64,000 nt of DNA from Chara braunii (lineage: Eukaryota > Streptophyta > Charophyceae > Charales > Characeae). The translations under genes and the position numbers were made by a program. Location of the stretch: assembly GCA_003427395.1 (NCBI GenBank), contig BFEA01000631.1, positions 345,527 to 409,526 of the forward strand. Direction: 5' to 3'. The notes under the pieces are model-generated. The model did no database searches, had not been told where the DNA came from, and saw nothing but the letters and a program-made list of their open reading frames with translations. Shown here one piece after another: positions 10,984 to 21,728 of this stretch. Each line of letters opens with the position of its first letter. Within the stretch, counting starts at the first letter, position 1.

Positions 10984-11954
10984 CAGCTAGCCACCACCCT
11001 TTGGTCTTGGACTAGTTCACCCTCATTTTCGGATGCCAGTCGGAAGGCTTCCATGGCTCTAGCAAGGGCTTGAAAGGATGAGTTACTGGCGCGGATGAGG
11101 ATTGTGAGATCGTTGGTGAACATAAGTGCAGGGGGGAGGGAGAAACTGTGCAAGGTGTTGTAGTTACGTTCTGTGAGACGGTCTATCGACGGGTCTTTTC
11201 GAAGGAAGGAAGCTATGGCCTCCATGATGAACAGGAAGATGGGAGGAGTGAGGGGATCGCCCTGACGGACAAATCTTGAGGTCGGATAGGTGTCGGACAT
11301 GATCCTATTGACTTGGACTCTGCTAGTGGCATCGCCGTATAAGATTTTGACACATTCCGTGAACTTTGGTCCCACTCCTAGTTTTTCCATACATGCATGT
11401 AGGAAGTCCCAATTAACTTGATCATAAGCTTTCTCGAAATCGAAGAATAGGATCGCCGCTTTCATTCTCTTTTCGGTAATCTTTTTGGCTGCTTCGTTCA
11501 GGAACATCACATTGTCGAGTATGAACCGCCCTAAGATGCAGCCTACTTGGTCAATGTGGGAGCATTTGTCGGTGAGGCTTATGATTCTGTTGGCCAAAGC
11601 TTTAGCTAGAATTTTGTAGGGGATCGTGAGTAAGGAGATGAGTTTGCAGTTCTTTAGGTTTTCCTTTTCTCCTTTCTTGTGGAGTAGTGAGACCACGCTG
11701 GTGCTGAGAAATTGGCCTAGGCCTCCCTTGTCTTTGCCGTCGTTATAAAAGTTAAGAAGATCGTTTCCTAATGTGGGCCAGAAATGCAACCATAACTCTT
11801 TTGATAGCCCGTCAATGCCTGGGTCTTTGTCATTGCCCATTTGGGAGAGTGCTATTTGGAGTCCCCCCTTGGTGATAGGCTTATCGAGGTCCTTAGGTTG
11901 TTTCAGTGTGATTGTCCTCTCGAGGAAGAACATCATATGTTGGCGGGCGTCCAA
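10983..11954 (-). pseudogene. LINE 1 reverse transcriptase
   Basis: 323 residues. Visible RT motifs, with rough residue positions: 'GNDKDPGIDGLSKELW' (about 42), 'SVVSLLHKKGEKENLKNCK' (about 87), 'FFDFEKAYDQVNWDFL' (about 168, motif A with catalytic Asp), 'RQGDPLTPPIFLFIMEA' (about 230, motif B) and 'ALMFTNDLTIL' (about 277, motif C). Motif C should be FADD; here it reads FTND, with the first catalytic Asp replaced by Asn at 11112-11114, a G-to-A type change. The frame is otherwise open, so the lesion is subtle, but the enzyme should be dead for target-primed reverse transcription. Confidence 0.92.
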
Positions 11955-12329
11955 ATTAGTTGTGGAGGCAGGCGAGGGGGTCTTGGATTCGTAGAGTTAT
12001 GCGTAGAAGGCCCTGGCTATTCTCACCATGCCCAAGCCGTTTGTTTCAAATTTGCCTTCATTCATTGGGTCCTTCAGTCCCTCAATCATGTTGTTTCTAG
12101 CGTTGGATTTGATCTTGGGGGAAAAGAATTGGTCATGGAGTCGTTGAGGGAGTGGTTTGTCATCCTGACTCATAGTTGGAGGCCTCTCAATTTCCATCTT
12201 CTCCATTCATTGAGTTCCTCTTTAGCAACTTTTAAGCAACTTTTAGAAGGTCATAATAGAAACGAAGTCCAGATTGTCTTTGTGTAGGCGGGCGCGCGTT
12301 AGCGCTCGCGCAATGGCGGAACATGTTGA

Positions 12330-12575
12330 CGTCAATGCGCGTGCTGGAGGTGTGGCGCTGGCAGCGTGCGCTCGGCGGGGCGCTGGTCAGCCATCGGTGG
12401 CGAGGCGCTGGTTGTGCGCTGGTAGTGGGGCGCTGGTGGTTCGAAGGTCGCGAGGTGCTGGCTCCTTGAGAGGAGCGAGGCGCTGGTTGCTCACGAACGG
12501 CGAGGCGCTAGCTACGGGTAAGCAACGAGGCGCTGGCTACGGGTAAGCAACGAGGCGCTGGCCGTTGGTGGATGG
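12330..12575. repeat. GC-rich degenerate minisatellite ('gaggcgctgg')
   Basis: 'ggcgctgg' or close variants recur about every 25-35 bases ('cgaggcgctggctacgggtaa' is nearly duplicated at 12508-12560). It lies in the 5' part of the 2.2-kb retroposon. The 90-codon frame over it is a repeat by-product. Confidence 0.75.
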
Positions 12576-13351
12576 CGTGGTGCTGGCTTCATGCACATGG
12601 CATGGTGCTGATAGCTAGTGCGTGTGGATGCATTGGCATGAGGATGCTGTGAGGGGATAGAAGGATCTGGTGATAGCGCTTAACGCACGCGTGGCATCCA
12701 GAGGCACTTAGCCAAACCAAGTCACAGGCTGACGTGGTGCCTGGCCTGAGGCATTGTGGAAGAGGGAGAATAGTGGTGGAAGCTGCTGTTTGTCCATTTC
12801 CCCGGTGCTTTCCACGTCAAGTACTCCATAGCCAATGCCCATAAAGAGGCTGAAGCGCTCGAGTGAGTTGGCGAAAGTCGACGTCGGTGGAAGAAAGTGG
12901 AGTAGCCCCATGGAACCAAAGTTTGGAGACCGCTGGACCAGCTTGGAGCATCATCACAACAGGAGGATCGTCGGCGAGATCATCATCAACGGAGCTTTTC
13001 TTCATTCTTGTGTTTTTTGTTGTTTTTTTTCCTGTGCAAGCTTTTTCGTCAGAAGCATCGTTTTATCATCAACATTGCCGCTGGTTGTCTTCTCATATCC
13101 AAGCTGCTCGTCATTTACATCACCCGCATTTTTTTTGCCAGAGGTCGCCATCACTGTTGATGGTGGTCATCATCATCATTTCGCTTCCTCATCTTCTTCA
13201 TGATCGTCATTCGGACTTCTCCGTGAAAATTGTAATCATTGTCATCTTCTATTTTCATTACAGCAATAGTGAGCTGTCAATCTTCCACACCGGTGCCATT
13301 AGGGTATCGCAAGTCAAACGTTCCTTACTTATTTCTCGCCGATTTTATTTC

Positions 13352-13371
13352 ATCATCGTCATCATCATCAT

Positions 13372-13403
<32 letters not shown>
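13352..13403. repeat. (ATC)n microsatellite
   Basis: About 17 near-perfect TCA/ATC triplets; the open frame across it reads as poly-isoleucine. Confidence 0.9.
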
Positions 13404-14356
13404 AGGTTTCTTTATTCATTCTCCACCAATTAGTAGTTATCTCTGTGTTGGTGGTTATATTCTCTTCGCCCAGATAGGTTATGGTCTAGTTGGTAGGTAG
13501 GTGATTGCCCTCTAGGGAGTAGACGCAGATGATGGGAGCTGACCTGGGCTGGGGCTGGGAAATATGTATGGGGGCACATTATATTGTGGCGGAGGCAGAC
13601 TAGGTCAGAGTGTTAGATTTGAGGTACACCTTTTGAGGGAACTGGTTACTTCAAGGTAGAAGGGAATGGGGAGGTTATCTCTCTCGTTGGGGCTGATAGG
13701 AACTTCATACTGATAGCGGGGTTCAGATCAGCGGAGGCAGCGAGAGGAGAATAGGAGAACAGGAAGCGACGGGAGAGGAGGAGAGTACATGGTGGAGGGG
13801 GAGGGGTGGCGAAGAATAGTCATCAGCATCCTCATCATTATCCATCATTTTTGTGATCATCTCAGGGTACTCGTCAAATTTCATCATCATAAAGGTTTTT
13901 TATCAGGATTTTGATATTATCAGATCCTCGATTTCTAGTTGGCATTCTAGCTTAGCTGATTTCCTAATTGAGCCTTTTTGTGTAATGGCCAGGTTGAGTT
14001 GGCGCCAGAACGAAGCTGGTCGGCGCTGGGGCGATGCCCTGTAACCTGCTTGAGTAGGAGCTTGAGGCTTTGTATAGAGGTCTGGGATTGTTGAGGGAGG
14101 AAGGTGATCTGCAAACTTGACTAATGGCTACAATCTGGCCGACGATGGTTGGACCTGGGTTGGGTAGCGCTGCCCTGTAACCGAGCCAGATTGGGGTGTG
14201 AGACCAGGAAGAGGCCTGATTGGTGCACAACACAGGCTCAGTTGTGATTGGTTGGTTGGAATGGATACAGGAAATTAGGGATAGGATAGTATTTGAGTGC
14301 TGAGTAGACAATCATTTTGATTAGTCAACATCTATCTCTATTTCACGACCTCAATC

Positions 14357-14459
14357 ATCCACTCTATCATCCTGAATCATCCTAAATCATCCTAAATCAT
14401 CCTCAATCATCCCAAATTATCATCAATGATCATCAAAAAAAAAAAAAGAAAAAAAAAAA
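14357..14459 (+). repeat. Tandem 'aatcatcct' repeats and poly(A) tail
   Basis: Short units (atcctaaatc, atcctcaatc and similar) are followed by an A-rich run that ends the 2.2-kb retroposon, just before its right-hand target duplicate. Confidence 0.85.
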
Positions 14460-14724
14460 AAGGTCATAATAGAAGTCGTTGGGGGGATTTGTTGTGAGAT
14501 TCGCCTCGGCGACCGCTATGGCGATTTGGAGTTCCTCTTTCCTTATTTTTCGTTCAGCTGCTATGCTCCTCGACTCGATGGAGACAGTCTGAGAAAGATC
14601 CTTATAGTTGTCGATGAACAATTGGTGTTTGTCCCTTCTTCTTGTCTCATCCTCTCACATGAACAACCAATTCCACTTGACTGCCTCTGTTAGGCGCTTT
14701 GTTGCTAGGAGGGAGTTATTGAGT

Positions 14725-15339
14725 CTATAGAAGCCCTGACCCTTTTCCACCGGGGAGTTGAAATTCAGGAGCAGGTGGATGGGTTTGTGGTCTAGCCCAT
14801 TGAAGGCGGCAAAAGGCAGGTTTTTCGAATGTCCCTTGGAGGGTTTCAGAGATCAGAAAGAAATCAATCTGGGAGAGCGACGTATGGTTCACCCGATTTC
14901 TTTTGACTAGAGAGAAGGCCTTTGTTGTAGGGTGGAGAGTTCTGAACGGGTCGATCAGTTCGAACGCCGTCATGGGGTTTTATGGGGCCCATGAGTAGGG
15001 AGAGATATGGTTGAGCTTGGGATCTAGTGTCATGGTCCAACCCCCTGCTATGATTGCAGGTTGGGGATTTGGCATAAGTAATTTGAGGTTGTTGAAAAAC
15101 TCCAGTCGTTCACTTTCTGCGTTGGGGGCGTATAGGTTCATGATCCAAAAGTCTTCTTCTTGCCATCTGATGTCTAGCCACGACCATCTGCCTTCTATCT
15201 CGTCGCCTTTTGTCTTGAGGACCTGTCCTTCTGATAGGATTTTGGAGGAGTGGAGAACGAGGATTGCACTACCTCGTTTGCTCAGTTCGTCTTTGTTGGA
15301 CCACAACGTGAAAAAAAAAAAAAAAAAAAAAAGGTGCAC
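14725..15339 (-). pseudogene. LINE 1 AP-type endonuclease (partial)
   Basis: Two frames (15339-14980 and 14973-14725) carry the middle and C-terminal parts of an exonuclease/endonuclease/phosphatase domain: 'RGSAILVLHSSKI', 'FWIMNLYAPNAESERLEFF', 'IIAGGWTMTLDPKLN', then 'SLVKRNRVNHTSLSQIDFFL'. The catalytic box that is normally GD(F/W)N reads GGWT, losing Asp and Asn. The N-terminal part with the catalytic Glu is missing; a run of about 22 T (minus strand, 15311-15332) stands in its place. Nonfunctional. Confidence 0.82.
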
Positions 15340-15572
15340 CTTCCCAAACTCTTTTCCATTGTCCTTTTGATTTTGGCGTGGTTGATCAGATTGGATAAAA
15401 CAACATCGGGTTTTGACTTGTTTCTATTAATCAAACCTGGCCTAATGTTCCATAATTTATCCTCCTCGATGAGTATATTGTTGAGGTCGTTGACATTACA
15501 GTTGTGGATTGTCCGGCCCTTGGCTTGCCAGTCAATTATGACGGCATTGTCCCGCAAGTTGTTGTCCTCCAT
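15333..15572 (-). pseudogene. Second endonuclease C-terminal fragment (LINE-like)
   Basis: About 80 residues ('IDWQAKGRTIHNCNVNDLNN', 'SKPDVVLSNLINHAKIKRTM') resemble the C-terminal part of a LINE endonuclease, where 'PD...LSN' precedes the final His region. It lies upstream of, not downstream of, the endonuclease middle part at 15339, separated by the homopolymer. It is therefore either a piece of a different LINE or a rearrangement. Assignment rests on short motifs only. Confidence 0.5.
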
Positions 15573-15682
15573 TGGGCTGTGTTTTCGAGATCACTGGGTT
15601 TTAATACGTGTTTGCTTCTAGTGTTTGCTGATTGTGGTGGAGATTTGTGTGGTTGCAATCATCGAGTGATCAGTAAGGATCT

Positions 15683-16282
15683 CTAATCAGTTGTTGTCAT
15701 GGTCCCAGTGTTGTCTGTCGCAGACCCTCCACTGTCTTCGTTGTCCCTCTTTCCCATTGAGGACCCCAAGCTGTACTCTCCCATGTTGCCCTCGGGCGCC
15801 GAGGTGGTGACAGTCCCAACGTGGTTCGGGGAGATTCTGTCGGCCAGTACCTCGTCGCCGTCCTCTCCCATGCTCCCGTCGTCATTCTCGGGTTCCACGT
15901 AAAGTGGCACGACTTCATCCTGTAGGGAGTGTTCCGTGGAGAGGATGCAGGATCTGATGATGGAGGCCACAAAATCAGCCATGACCTTAGTCGGGCACAT
16001 CTTGCGTGCAAGAGTGCTGTACGACACAGTTGTCATCGTGTTCCAAGCCCTCCACACCTGTCCTTCGTGCAATCTGGCTTTTTCTTCCATTTTTACGAGT
16101 ATCGGCTCAAAGGACTTGGCTGGATCAGGATCTTGGTCTGCCTCTTCTGGGTTTTCTGCGAGGGAGGGGGGGATTCTGAAGACCCCCGAGGGGAAATCCT
16201 CAGAGATTTCTTCTTTGATGGTTCTGTCCATTGTCCCCTGATCTCCTACTGTTGGAATGGCAAAGGATATATCGGTGGTCAT
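15683..16282 (-). pseudogene. LINE 1 ORF1-like protein, C-terminal part
   Basis: 199 residues, acidic, no obvious fold. It contains 'KMEEKARLHEGQVWRAWNTM' and an Asp/Glu/Gly/Ser-rich tail ending 'GSATDNTGTMTTTD'. Upstream on the same strand a basic stretch rich in Lys/Arg continues in frame towards about 16490 with no clear start. I assign it to LINE ORF1 only from its position before the endonuclease; no zinc knuckle is seen. Confidence 0.45.
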
Positions 16283-16489
16283 TTGCCATTCATTGAATTT
16301 CTTCCTATAGCGGACAGGGACTGGGGGCCTGACGACCCTGATGGTCTTGCGGTGCGAGGCTGCTGTATCAGCGGCGTGGGGAGCCCTTTTGGATTGTGCA
16401 GTATTTTTTTTTTGTTTTTTGCGGTATTCCTCGTTCTGGTCGAACAGGCACTTAGTCTGTTCGGTGACTATGGTTCTCTCTCATTTTGA

Positions 16490-18330
16490 GGGATCTTTGT
16501 TCACTATCTTTGGCAAAGGTATATGTCTGAGATTTTCTTGTTCTTTTATCCCTGCCTTTCGATGGTTTCCACTTCTTTTGAACCACATCTCTGACCGGGT
16601 CCTTGTGGGTTTGTGTATCTACGTTGGACTCATATTCGTCGTTCGAGGCTTCTCTTTCCCTTTTCTTCTCGCGGTATCTGAAGGCGCTAAATTTTGATAG
16701 CTCACTCTGCTGTCTTCAGACATCGTACGAGTTTGCTGATGTGCGGATGCCTGCTATCGAGGTCTTGTTGTTTCTACCTGTCTTCTCTTGATGTTTCATG
16801 CATGCCACCCGGATGTTTCGTGACTCAGTGGATTGGCTTCATCGGTATGCTTCGAGGCGGCCAGGGTTTTTTTCCAGACTCGTGCTCAAACATTCGGGGC
16901 AATGTGGCTTGATCTCTAGGAGAGTTTGATGGTTATACTTTGTATTTCCATCGCACACGTAATGTCCAATATCTCTCTAGAGTCATTGTGAGTGTCAAGA
17001 TTACCTCGTCCGACGACCGCTTTAGTGTCGTTCAATCCGGGACACTGAGACGCAACACTTGTTCGGGATGAGCAGAGCATTCCGGGCCATAGTGTGGCGG
17101 CTAGCCTCACGGATGGCTGCACTTTATGGTACTCGAATGATCAAGGTTATGAGAGGTGGGTGCATCGTGACTTTGATTTTCGACGACAACGAGCTCACAA
17201 GCGTTGACGCGTTAGAGGCTCGGGCCCGCAAGGGGCGTCACCCTCTGGAGATTTCAATTGAGCCACAGAGGTGTTGTACGTCCTACTGTCCCGTGGAGGA
17301 AACCACTATATTTTGGCTTCACGAGGTAATCATTAAAAAAAAAAAAAAACTTTATGTAGATAGGAATACTGGATGGATAGTATTCGGATTGCCCCGATGA
17401 TTTCACTATCACGCTTTGGCATCGAGGGGTAATTACATATGTTGGCATGAATGTTAGCGCATGCATTAGGTGGAGCACAAAAATGCCACGGATAAGGGGG
17501 GGGGATATATTTTTTAGCATGGGTGGACGACAATTCATGGGGGAACAGTAGGGATTTTCCATTCGCCGAGTTGTTAATTCCACCACTCCAGGAGGTGCAT
17601 AAAGGTAATGCAATGAAACGGAGAGCAAAGAGAGAAAGATGAAGTACACCTTTGAGTTAATTATCTGCGATTGATACTTAGCCAACCCACATCATGCAGC
17701 AACACCTTGAGGCTGTTCGAGGAGTGTTGTTCTAACAATGTTAGAATTCCTCTCGAACCGTTCGAGGCATGGCTCAGGGATCTAATATATGAGTCTTGTC
17801 TTAATGTTTCAATTAGTAGAACTGCAGTAAGATCAACGAGTCATGTCGAGGGTTCTTCTTGTACGTTAAGCAAGAGGTTTCATTGACGTTGTTTTTTTTT
17901 GCAACGCCCTCTCCTTATGAGGGGCGCAACTCAGAGTTTTTTGGCTATATCAAGGACGGGGAAGGATGATTTTTGGTAGGTCAATTCATCAAGTCAAGTC
18001 AAATTGTAATCGATTCAGCATCGCAATGATGTTTTTTTATCATGTTGAACCAACTGAGGGTTTTCTTTGGATTGTTTATATCTCGACAGCATTGGCTGCC
18101 GACATTTTGATCGGGCGAAGGCCTCGAAGGCTAACTTTTGATATAGGTATGCTTTCTTGTTGACTTGTGTGTCTTGCTTTAATGACTTTTTTTGAGTTAT
18201 GTGCAAGGAGCTAGGATGGATGATGGGTTTCACGCTTGGTTGAGACCGTCCTAGTCAACCGGCGGATGCCTCGTACTTGGGAGATCAGCGCCCTGAGCAA
18301 CGAGCAACATTCGGGTTAGGATGGCGTTTT
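16490..18330. other. No recognisable gene
   Basis: Short frames only. Features seen are a T-run at about 16416, an A13 run at 17336-17348, a G9 run at 17498 and T-runs at 17891 and 18031. Nothing here supports a coding or RNA gene. The left part may be the 5' end of LINE 1. Confidence 0.5.
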
Positions 18331-18334
18331 TACC

Positions 18335-18500
18335 CATGCGTAACTATGCTACAACGAAACGAGTAAACGCCCTCGGCTGACCTACCTCTGCAATTGCATA
18401 TAAAACCTTTCGCACGTGGGTCAGTAGCTCGGTAGGGATACTCCCCTAAGGGTGGTGACAGCCCCTTAGGGAAGGTAAGTTGTGCCCCGTGGGAACCTAT
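18335..18500 (+). repeat. Dispersed repeat shared with the end of segment B (37355-37500)
   Basis: 'atgctacaacga', 'aaacgccctcgg', 'gacctacctct' and 'agggtggtga(c/t)agcccctt(a/g)gg' occur in the same order here, at 37355-37500, and in part in inverted orientation at 48584-48675. A hairpin is visible (CCTAAGGG...CCCTTAGG, 18449-18475). 'TAGCTC(A/G)G(C/T)AGGGATA' resembles a tRNA A-box, but no B-box or cloverleaf follows. Confidence 0.7.
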
Positions 18501-18728
18501 CCTGTCATAGGGGACCGCGGGAACTACGACTGGCGCACCCGGCTAGAGTCGCGAAGGGACGATGCGACCGCGCCCGTTTTGGTGGTTCGTGGGGTTATTT
18601 TGCGTTGTCTCTAAGTTTTCTCTTGTTTTGTTTTGTTTCTTTCACTCCTGCGTGACATGGTCGGGAGGGCTCTCGCCTTTTGCGAGAAAATCGGGAGCCG
18701 ATGCACTCGACACCGGTCTTAGGACTTG

Positions 18729-18952
18729 ACGGGTTCTTTTACGAGCGTCCGCCGCTCATGCCCATGCTCCCTACTTTCGGGTGATACATCCAACTACCAA
18801 GGTCGTACCTAGCGATGTACTCCCTTCACTACGTCAGCTCCGGTTCAGGGTCGTGCCGGTCAGTACCGGTCATTGGGCTAGCTGTGTTGTTTTACGAGCG
18901 CCCACTACTCATGCCAACGTCCCCTACTTTACGGGGGATACATCCTGCTAAT
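18729..18952. repeat. Direct duplication of about 67 bp
   Basis: 18729-18795 ('ttttacgagcgtccgccgct...') and 18886-18952 ('ttttacgagcgcccactact...') align over their length, including 'gatacatcc'. The intervening sequence is unrelated. Confidence 0.7.
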
Positions 18953-19270
18953 GGGTTCAGTTAACATGCATCCCCAACACGTAGAACTTACTCAAAGACT
19001 CACAGTGGCAAGATCAAGTGCGACCGGATTGACATCAACATAAATAATTAATTGCAGCAGAGGTCTCCAGGAAAGTTCAGGGAAGATACCGAAGCATAAC
19101 AAAAATAGATTGCGTAAAAGACAAGGGTCAGGGCAAGAAACACTTCACTAATCTTGATGACGTCCTCTCGATGAAGCTCCTCGATCGCAGGTACGTGTGC
19201 CGCTCGCCCGTTCCGAGCCACTTCTACTTCAGTCCTCACCTCCACTCTAACCTCGATACTCTTCTCTCTC

Positions 19271-19295
19271 TTTTTTTTTTTTTTTTTTTTTTTTT
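19271..19295. repeat. T-homopolymer tract
   Basis: An uninterrupted run of about 25 T. If the adjoining sequence at 19048-19260 is read on the minus strand, this could be an A-tail remnant, but no element boundaries are visible. Confidence 0.6.
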
Positions 19296-19429
19296 CCCGC
19301 CAGCCTTATCCCTTGCCAGCGCTGCTTCTCCAAGCGGATGTAGCGGGATCCAGCTCTGCTACCAGTGCAATGAACCGCAAGTCAGTCACACTCGACCTCG
19401 CGCACACATGCAGCGAATATCCAGATGAG

Positions 19430-19573
19430 TATTCACACTTGGAGCCGATAGCTGAGACACAAGAATCTCGCAAGAGATTGATAAGCAAAATATCTTTATT
19501 GTACAAAAAGAAAGTGTTCAGATCTCTTGCGGTCTCTGCCACTCACACAGACTCAGCCTCGATTCAGGTATGT

Positions 19574-19646
<73 letters not shown>

Positions 19647-19814
19647 CTCNNNNNNNNNNNNNNNNNNNNNNNNNNNNNNNNNNNNNNNNNNNNNNNNNNN
19701 NNNNNNNNNNNNNNNNNNNNNNNNNNNNNNNNNNNNNNNNNNNNNNNNNNNNNNNNNNNNNNNNNNNNNNNNNNNNNNNNNNNNNNNNNNNNNNNNNNNN
19801 NNNNNNNNNNNNNN

Positions 19815-19906
<92 letters not shown>

Positions 19907-20584
19907 CCTTGTATCACTCAACCTCACAGTCCCTCTCTCTTCCTAGGATCGTGACCTGGATACACCCGCTCAGATCAGACTCCAACCTTGGCGGCTATGG
20001 CCGCCCTGCTTCCCAATCACTACCCTAGCTATGGTTGCCTTCGGCGCGCCCTTTGTCTTCGAGCGCGATTTTGCCCAAGTCGCTTGGTCACACAAGCAGC
20101 AGCAGCGCTTCCGCAACTTCACGAATGAACAACCGTGTCCCGTTGCTGCACTGTAACAGCTAAATATAGGAATTTGGCATGGCTTGGCTTGTCTCAGGCT
20201 GGACCGGTACCGGTCAGCCGTGGCCTGTCTGTGGCAATCATTTTGTCGGTCCGGAATCTTCCGGGATTTCCTGGGACTTGCTGCAATTTTTGTGGACTCT
20301 GGGAATGGACTTGGACTTTCTGGATTTTTCAGTGGGGTGGCGGACAGGCTGTACAACAACTCAGCCCTCTGGACTTTTCCGTGGGTACCAGACCCTTAAC
20401 TCCACCCTGACTCTTCGGGATGTTTTCTGGGCCTATGACGGTTCGCTGGCCGACCAGACCTATGGCAATTTACTGGCCTATCAGACCTACCCTACGCGAC
20501 GCTGGGACTGAGGACTTCGGACCTTCCTGGAGTTGCGGAGATATGTGACCAACTTTCAGGGGTCTGCAGCGTGAAATCCTTTCA
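19430..20584 (+). repeat. LTR-like dispersed repeat, copy 1 (with gap)
   Basis: It shares order and wording with 22140-23295: 'ct(t)tatt(g/a)tacaaa(a)(a)gaaa', 'ctctgcc(a)ctcacac', a CT-rich tract, 'gg(c)ggctatggc', 'cacaagcagca(g/t)cagc(g/a)cttccgca', 'ggtaccggtc(a/g)gccg', 'gcaatcattttgtcgg' and the common end 'ctgcagcgtgaa...cctttca'. It is non-coding. The end CTTTCA in both copies suggests an LTR (ending in CA) or another retroelement terminus. A 165-base N gap lies in its CT tract. It sits just upstream of the kinase exon. Confidence 0.75.
19577..19903. repeat. (CT)n microsatellite with assembly gap
   Basis: Long CT dinucleotide runs (19577-19649 and 19815-19903) border the N gap at 19650-19814. 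The open Leu-Ser and Arg-Glu frames across it are artefacts of the repeat. Confidence 0.95.
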
Positions 20585-20599
20585 TTTTACTAGTTTTTA

Positions 20600-20690
20600 T
20601 TTCAACTCTGATGCATAAGGTGGGGAGCAACATGTGCCGGAAACAGGAGCCCTACCAACTGGGCTAATCCAAGCTGGACCCCTGCCTCCT
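20600..20690 (-). repeat. tRNA-derived SINE-like fragment
   Basis: On the minus strand 'TAGCCCAGTTGGTAGGGC' forms a tRNA D-arm (GCCC/GGGC) with A-box-like bases. The same block ('ggtggggagc..ca...tgc(c/t)ggaaac(a/c)gg') recurs near 29790 and partly at 29885, so it is a dispersed family. No complete cloverleaf is present. Confidence 0.45.
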
Positions 20691-20822
20691 CTTCCCACAT
20701 CCCATCTTTACTCTGTAAGCAAAGCTCTGTCAGCCAGTATCCTATCATAACAACAATGAGCCTCTTAACGCCATGGATGCTCAAATCGTCAAACATGCGT
20801 TTTCGGATTTTTCGTGCTCTAG

Positions 20823-21728
20823 GTGCTTGCAAATATTTTGGAAAATTCAATGAAGTTTACAGAAGAAGGTCACATTTTGGTCTGCCTGCGGGTGGAGGTG
20901 CAAGGAGGACGGCTTAAAGCTATACGTCGGAGATGCTTCAGGGAACCCAAAGTTACTGATCAGGAAAGGAAGGTCAGTAAAAGAACATCAGGGCTTGAGG
21001 TGCAACGATCATCCACTGCTTCTGTGTCACCAGATTTTGAGGATGAAACTGACACTGGCAAGGCGATGCAGACACGCAGCAGTGGAAGTAATAGGGTGTC
21101 ATTTCAGGACGGGGGCGATACAGACCTAAAAGTGATTTCTACCGAGGATAAGGAAGATGACATTCGGAAGGTCACAACAGAGAGTAGCAGCTTCCCTTCA
21201 GATCGCAAAAGCAAGAAACAGTCTATGCTGCCTGATAAACTGCGGGCTAAGGATTCAGCAGCAGCAGAACCCTCGAATGGCAGTACCAGTGGCGAAGAGG
21301 GTCAGTCTGCACATCACTCCTCCCAAGAGGTTGTTGCTGTAAATCATCAAAGTGGAGATGAAAGTGTTGCCAACCAGGAACCAGCAGAAGGGAAGCAGAA
21401 GAGGCGTTCTGGTCTATCACATCGGAGCTCAAAATCGGAAGACAGGAGACAATCTGGAACCACGAAATCAGGGAGCAGGATGGGAGAGCAGGGTGGTGAC
21501 TCACAAAATAGCAATATCGAGAGCCTAGAGGGGATGCAAATGAGTGCCAAAGGGGATGCTGCAGGGAAGAGTCCCGAAGTATATAAAGAAACTCTAAGTG
21601 GAAAGGAGGCACCCTACACGTTCAATAGCTGGAAGGAGGTTTGGCCCTTAGTGAATCCAGAATCGCCATCGTTCATTTCACTCCCGGGAAGTGATGGTCC
21701 GGAGCCTTTCTTGGTGCTATCTGTCGAG
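20823..21728 (+). CDS. Internal exon of a cytokinin-receptor-like hybrid histidine kinase (HATPase N-box)
   Basis: A 302-codon exon in phase 0, bounded by a 3' splice site (...gctctag before 20823) and a 5' splice site (GTGAGC at 21729). Residues 1-18 read 'VLANILENSMKFTEEGHI', the N-box of the histidine-kinase ATP-binding domain. Residues about 254-302 read 'KETLSGKEAPYTFNSW...FLVLSVE', matching the 'LSG.EA...SW...L.VSVE' block that in plant AHK/CRE1-type receptors lies just before the DTGIGI box. These receptors are membrane kinases that sense cytokinin and pass phosphate to receiver domains. Between the two blocks lies a Ser/Lys/Glu-rich insert; the spacing is usually about 50 residues and here is about 235. 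The histidine box, DTGIGI exon and receiver are not found in the window, so upstream and downstream introns must be long or the gene is broken. Subfamily (AHK2/3/4 versus other hybrid kinase) is inferred. Confidence 0.85.

Larger units (their letters stand above)
12262..14459 (+). mobile_element. 2.2-kb poly(A)-tailed non-coding retroposon with 15-bp target duplication
   Basis: AAGGTCATAATAGAA occurs at 12247-12261 and 14460-14474, exactly flanking this block. The block ends in an A-rich tail (14434-14459, AAAAAAAAAAAA-G-A...). A poly(A) tail and a long target duplication are the marks of insertion by LINE machinery in trans. It carries no protein motif: it contains a 'gaggcgctgg' minisatellite, an (ATC)n tract and a tandem 'aatcatcct' tail. 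It sits inside LINE 1, so it is younger than that element. Confidence 0.88.
10483..16720 (-). mobile_element. LINE 1 (non-LTR retrotransposon), decayed and interrupted
   Basis: On the minus strand the order is ORF1-like (16282-15683), endonuclease pieces (15572-14725), a linker split by an inserted retroposon, RT (11954-10983) and post-RT region (10983-10576). This is the usual plant LINE order. The left end is cut by the 3' LTR of gypsy 1; the 5' limit is uncertain. Removing the retroposon at 12262-14459 and one target copy rejoins the linker sequence 'NDFYYDL'. Confidence 0.85.

Noticed and set aside
12863-13477. 204-codon frame with poly-Ile
   Set aside because: It runs over an (ATC)n tract inside the poly(A)-tailed retroposon; no domain.
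19527-19954. Leu-Ser and Arg-Glu repeat proteins across 19527-19954
   Set aside because: They are translations of a CT dinucleotide run and of N bases in the gap.
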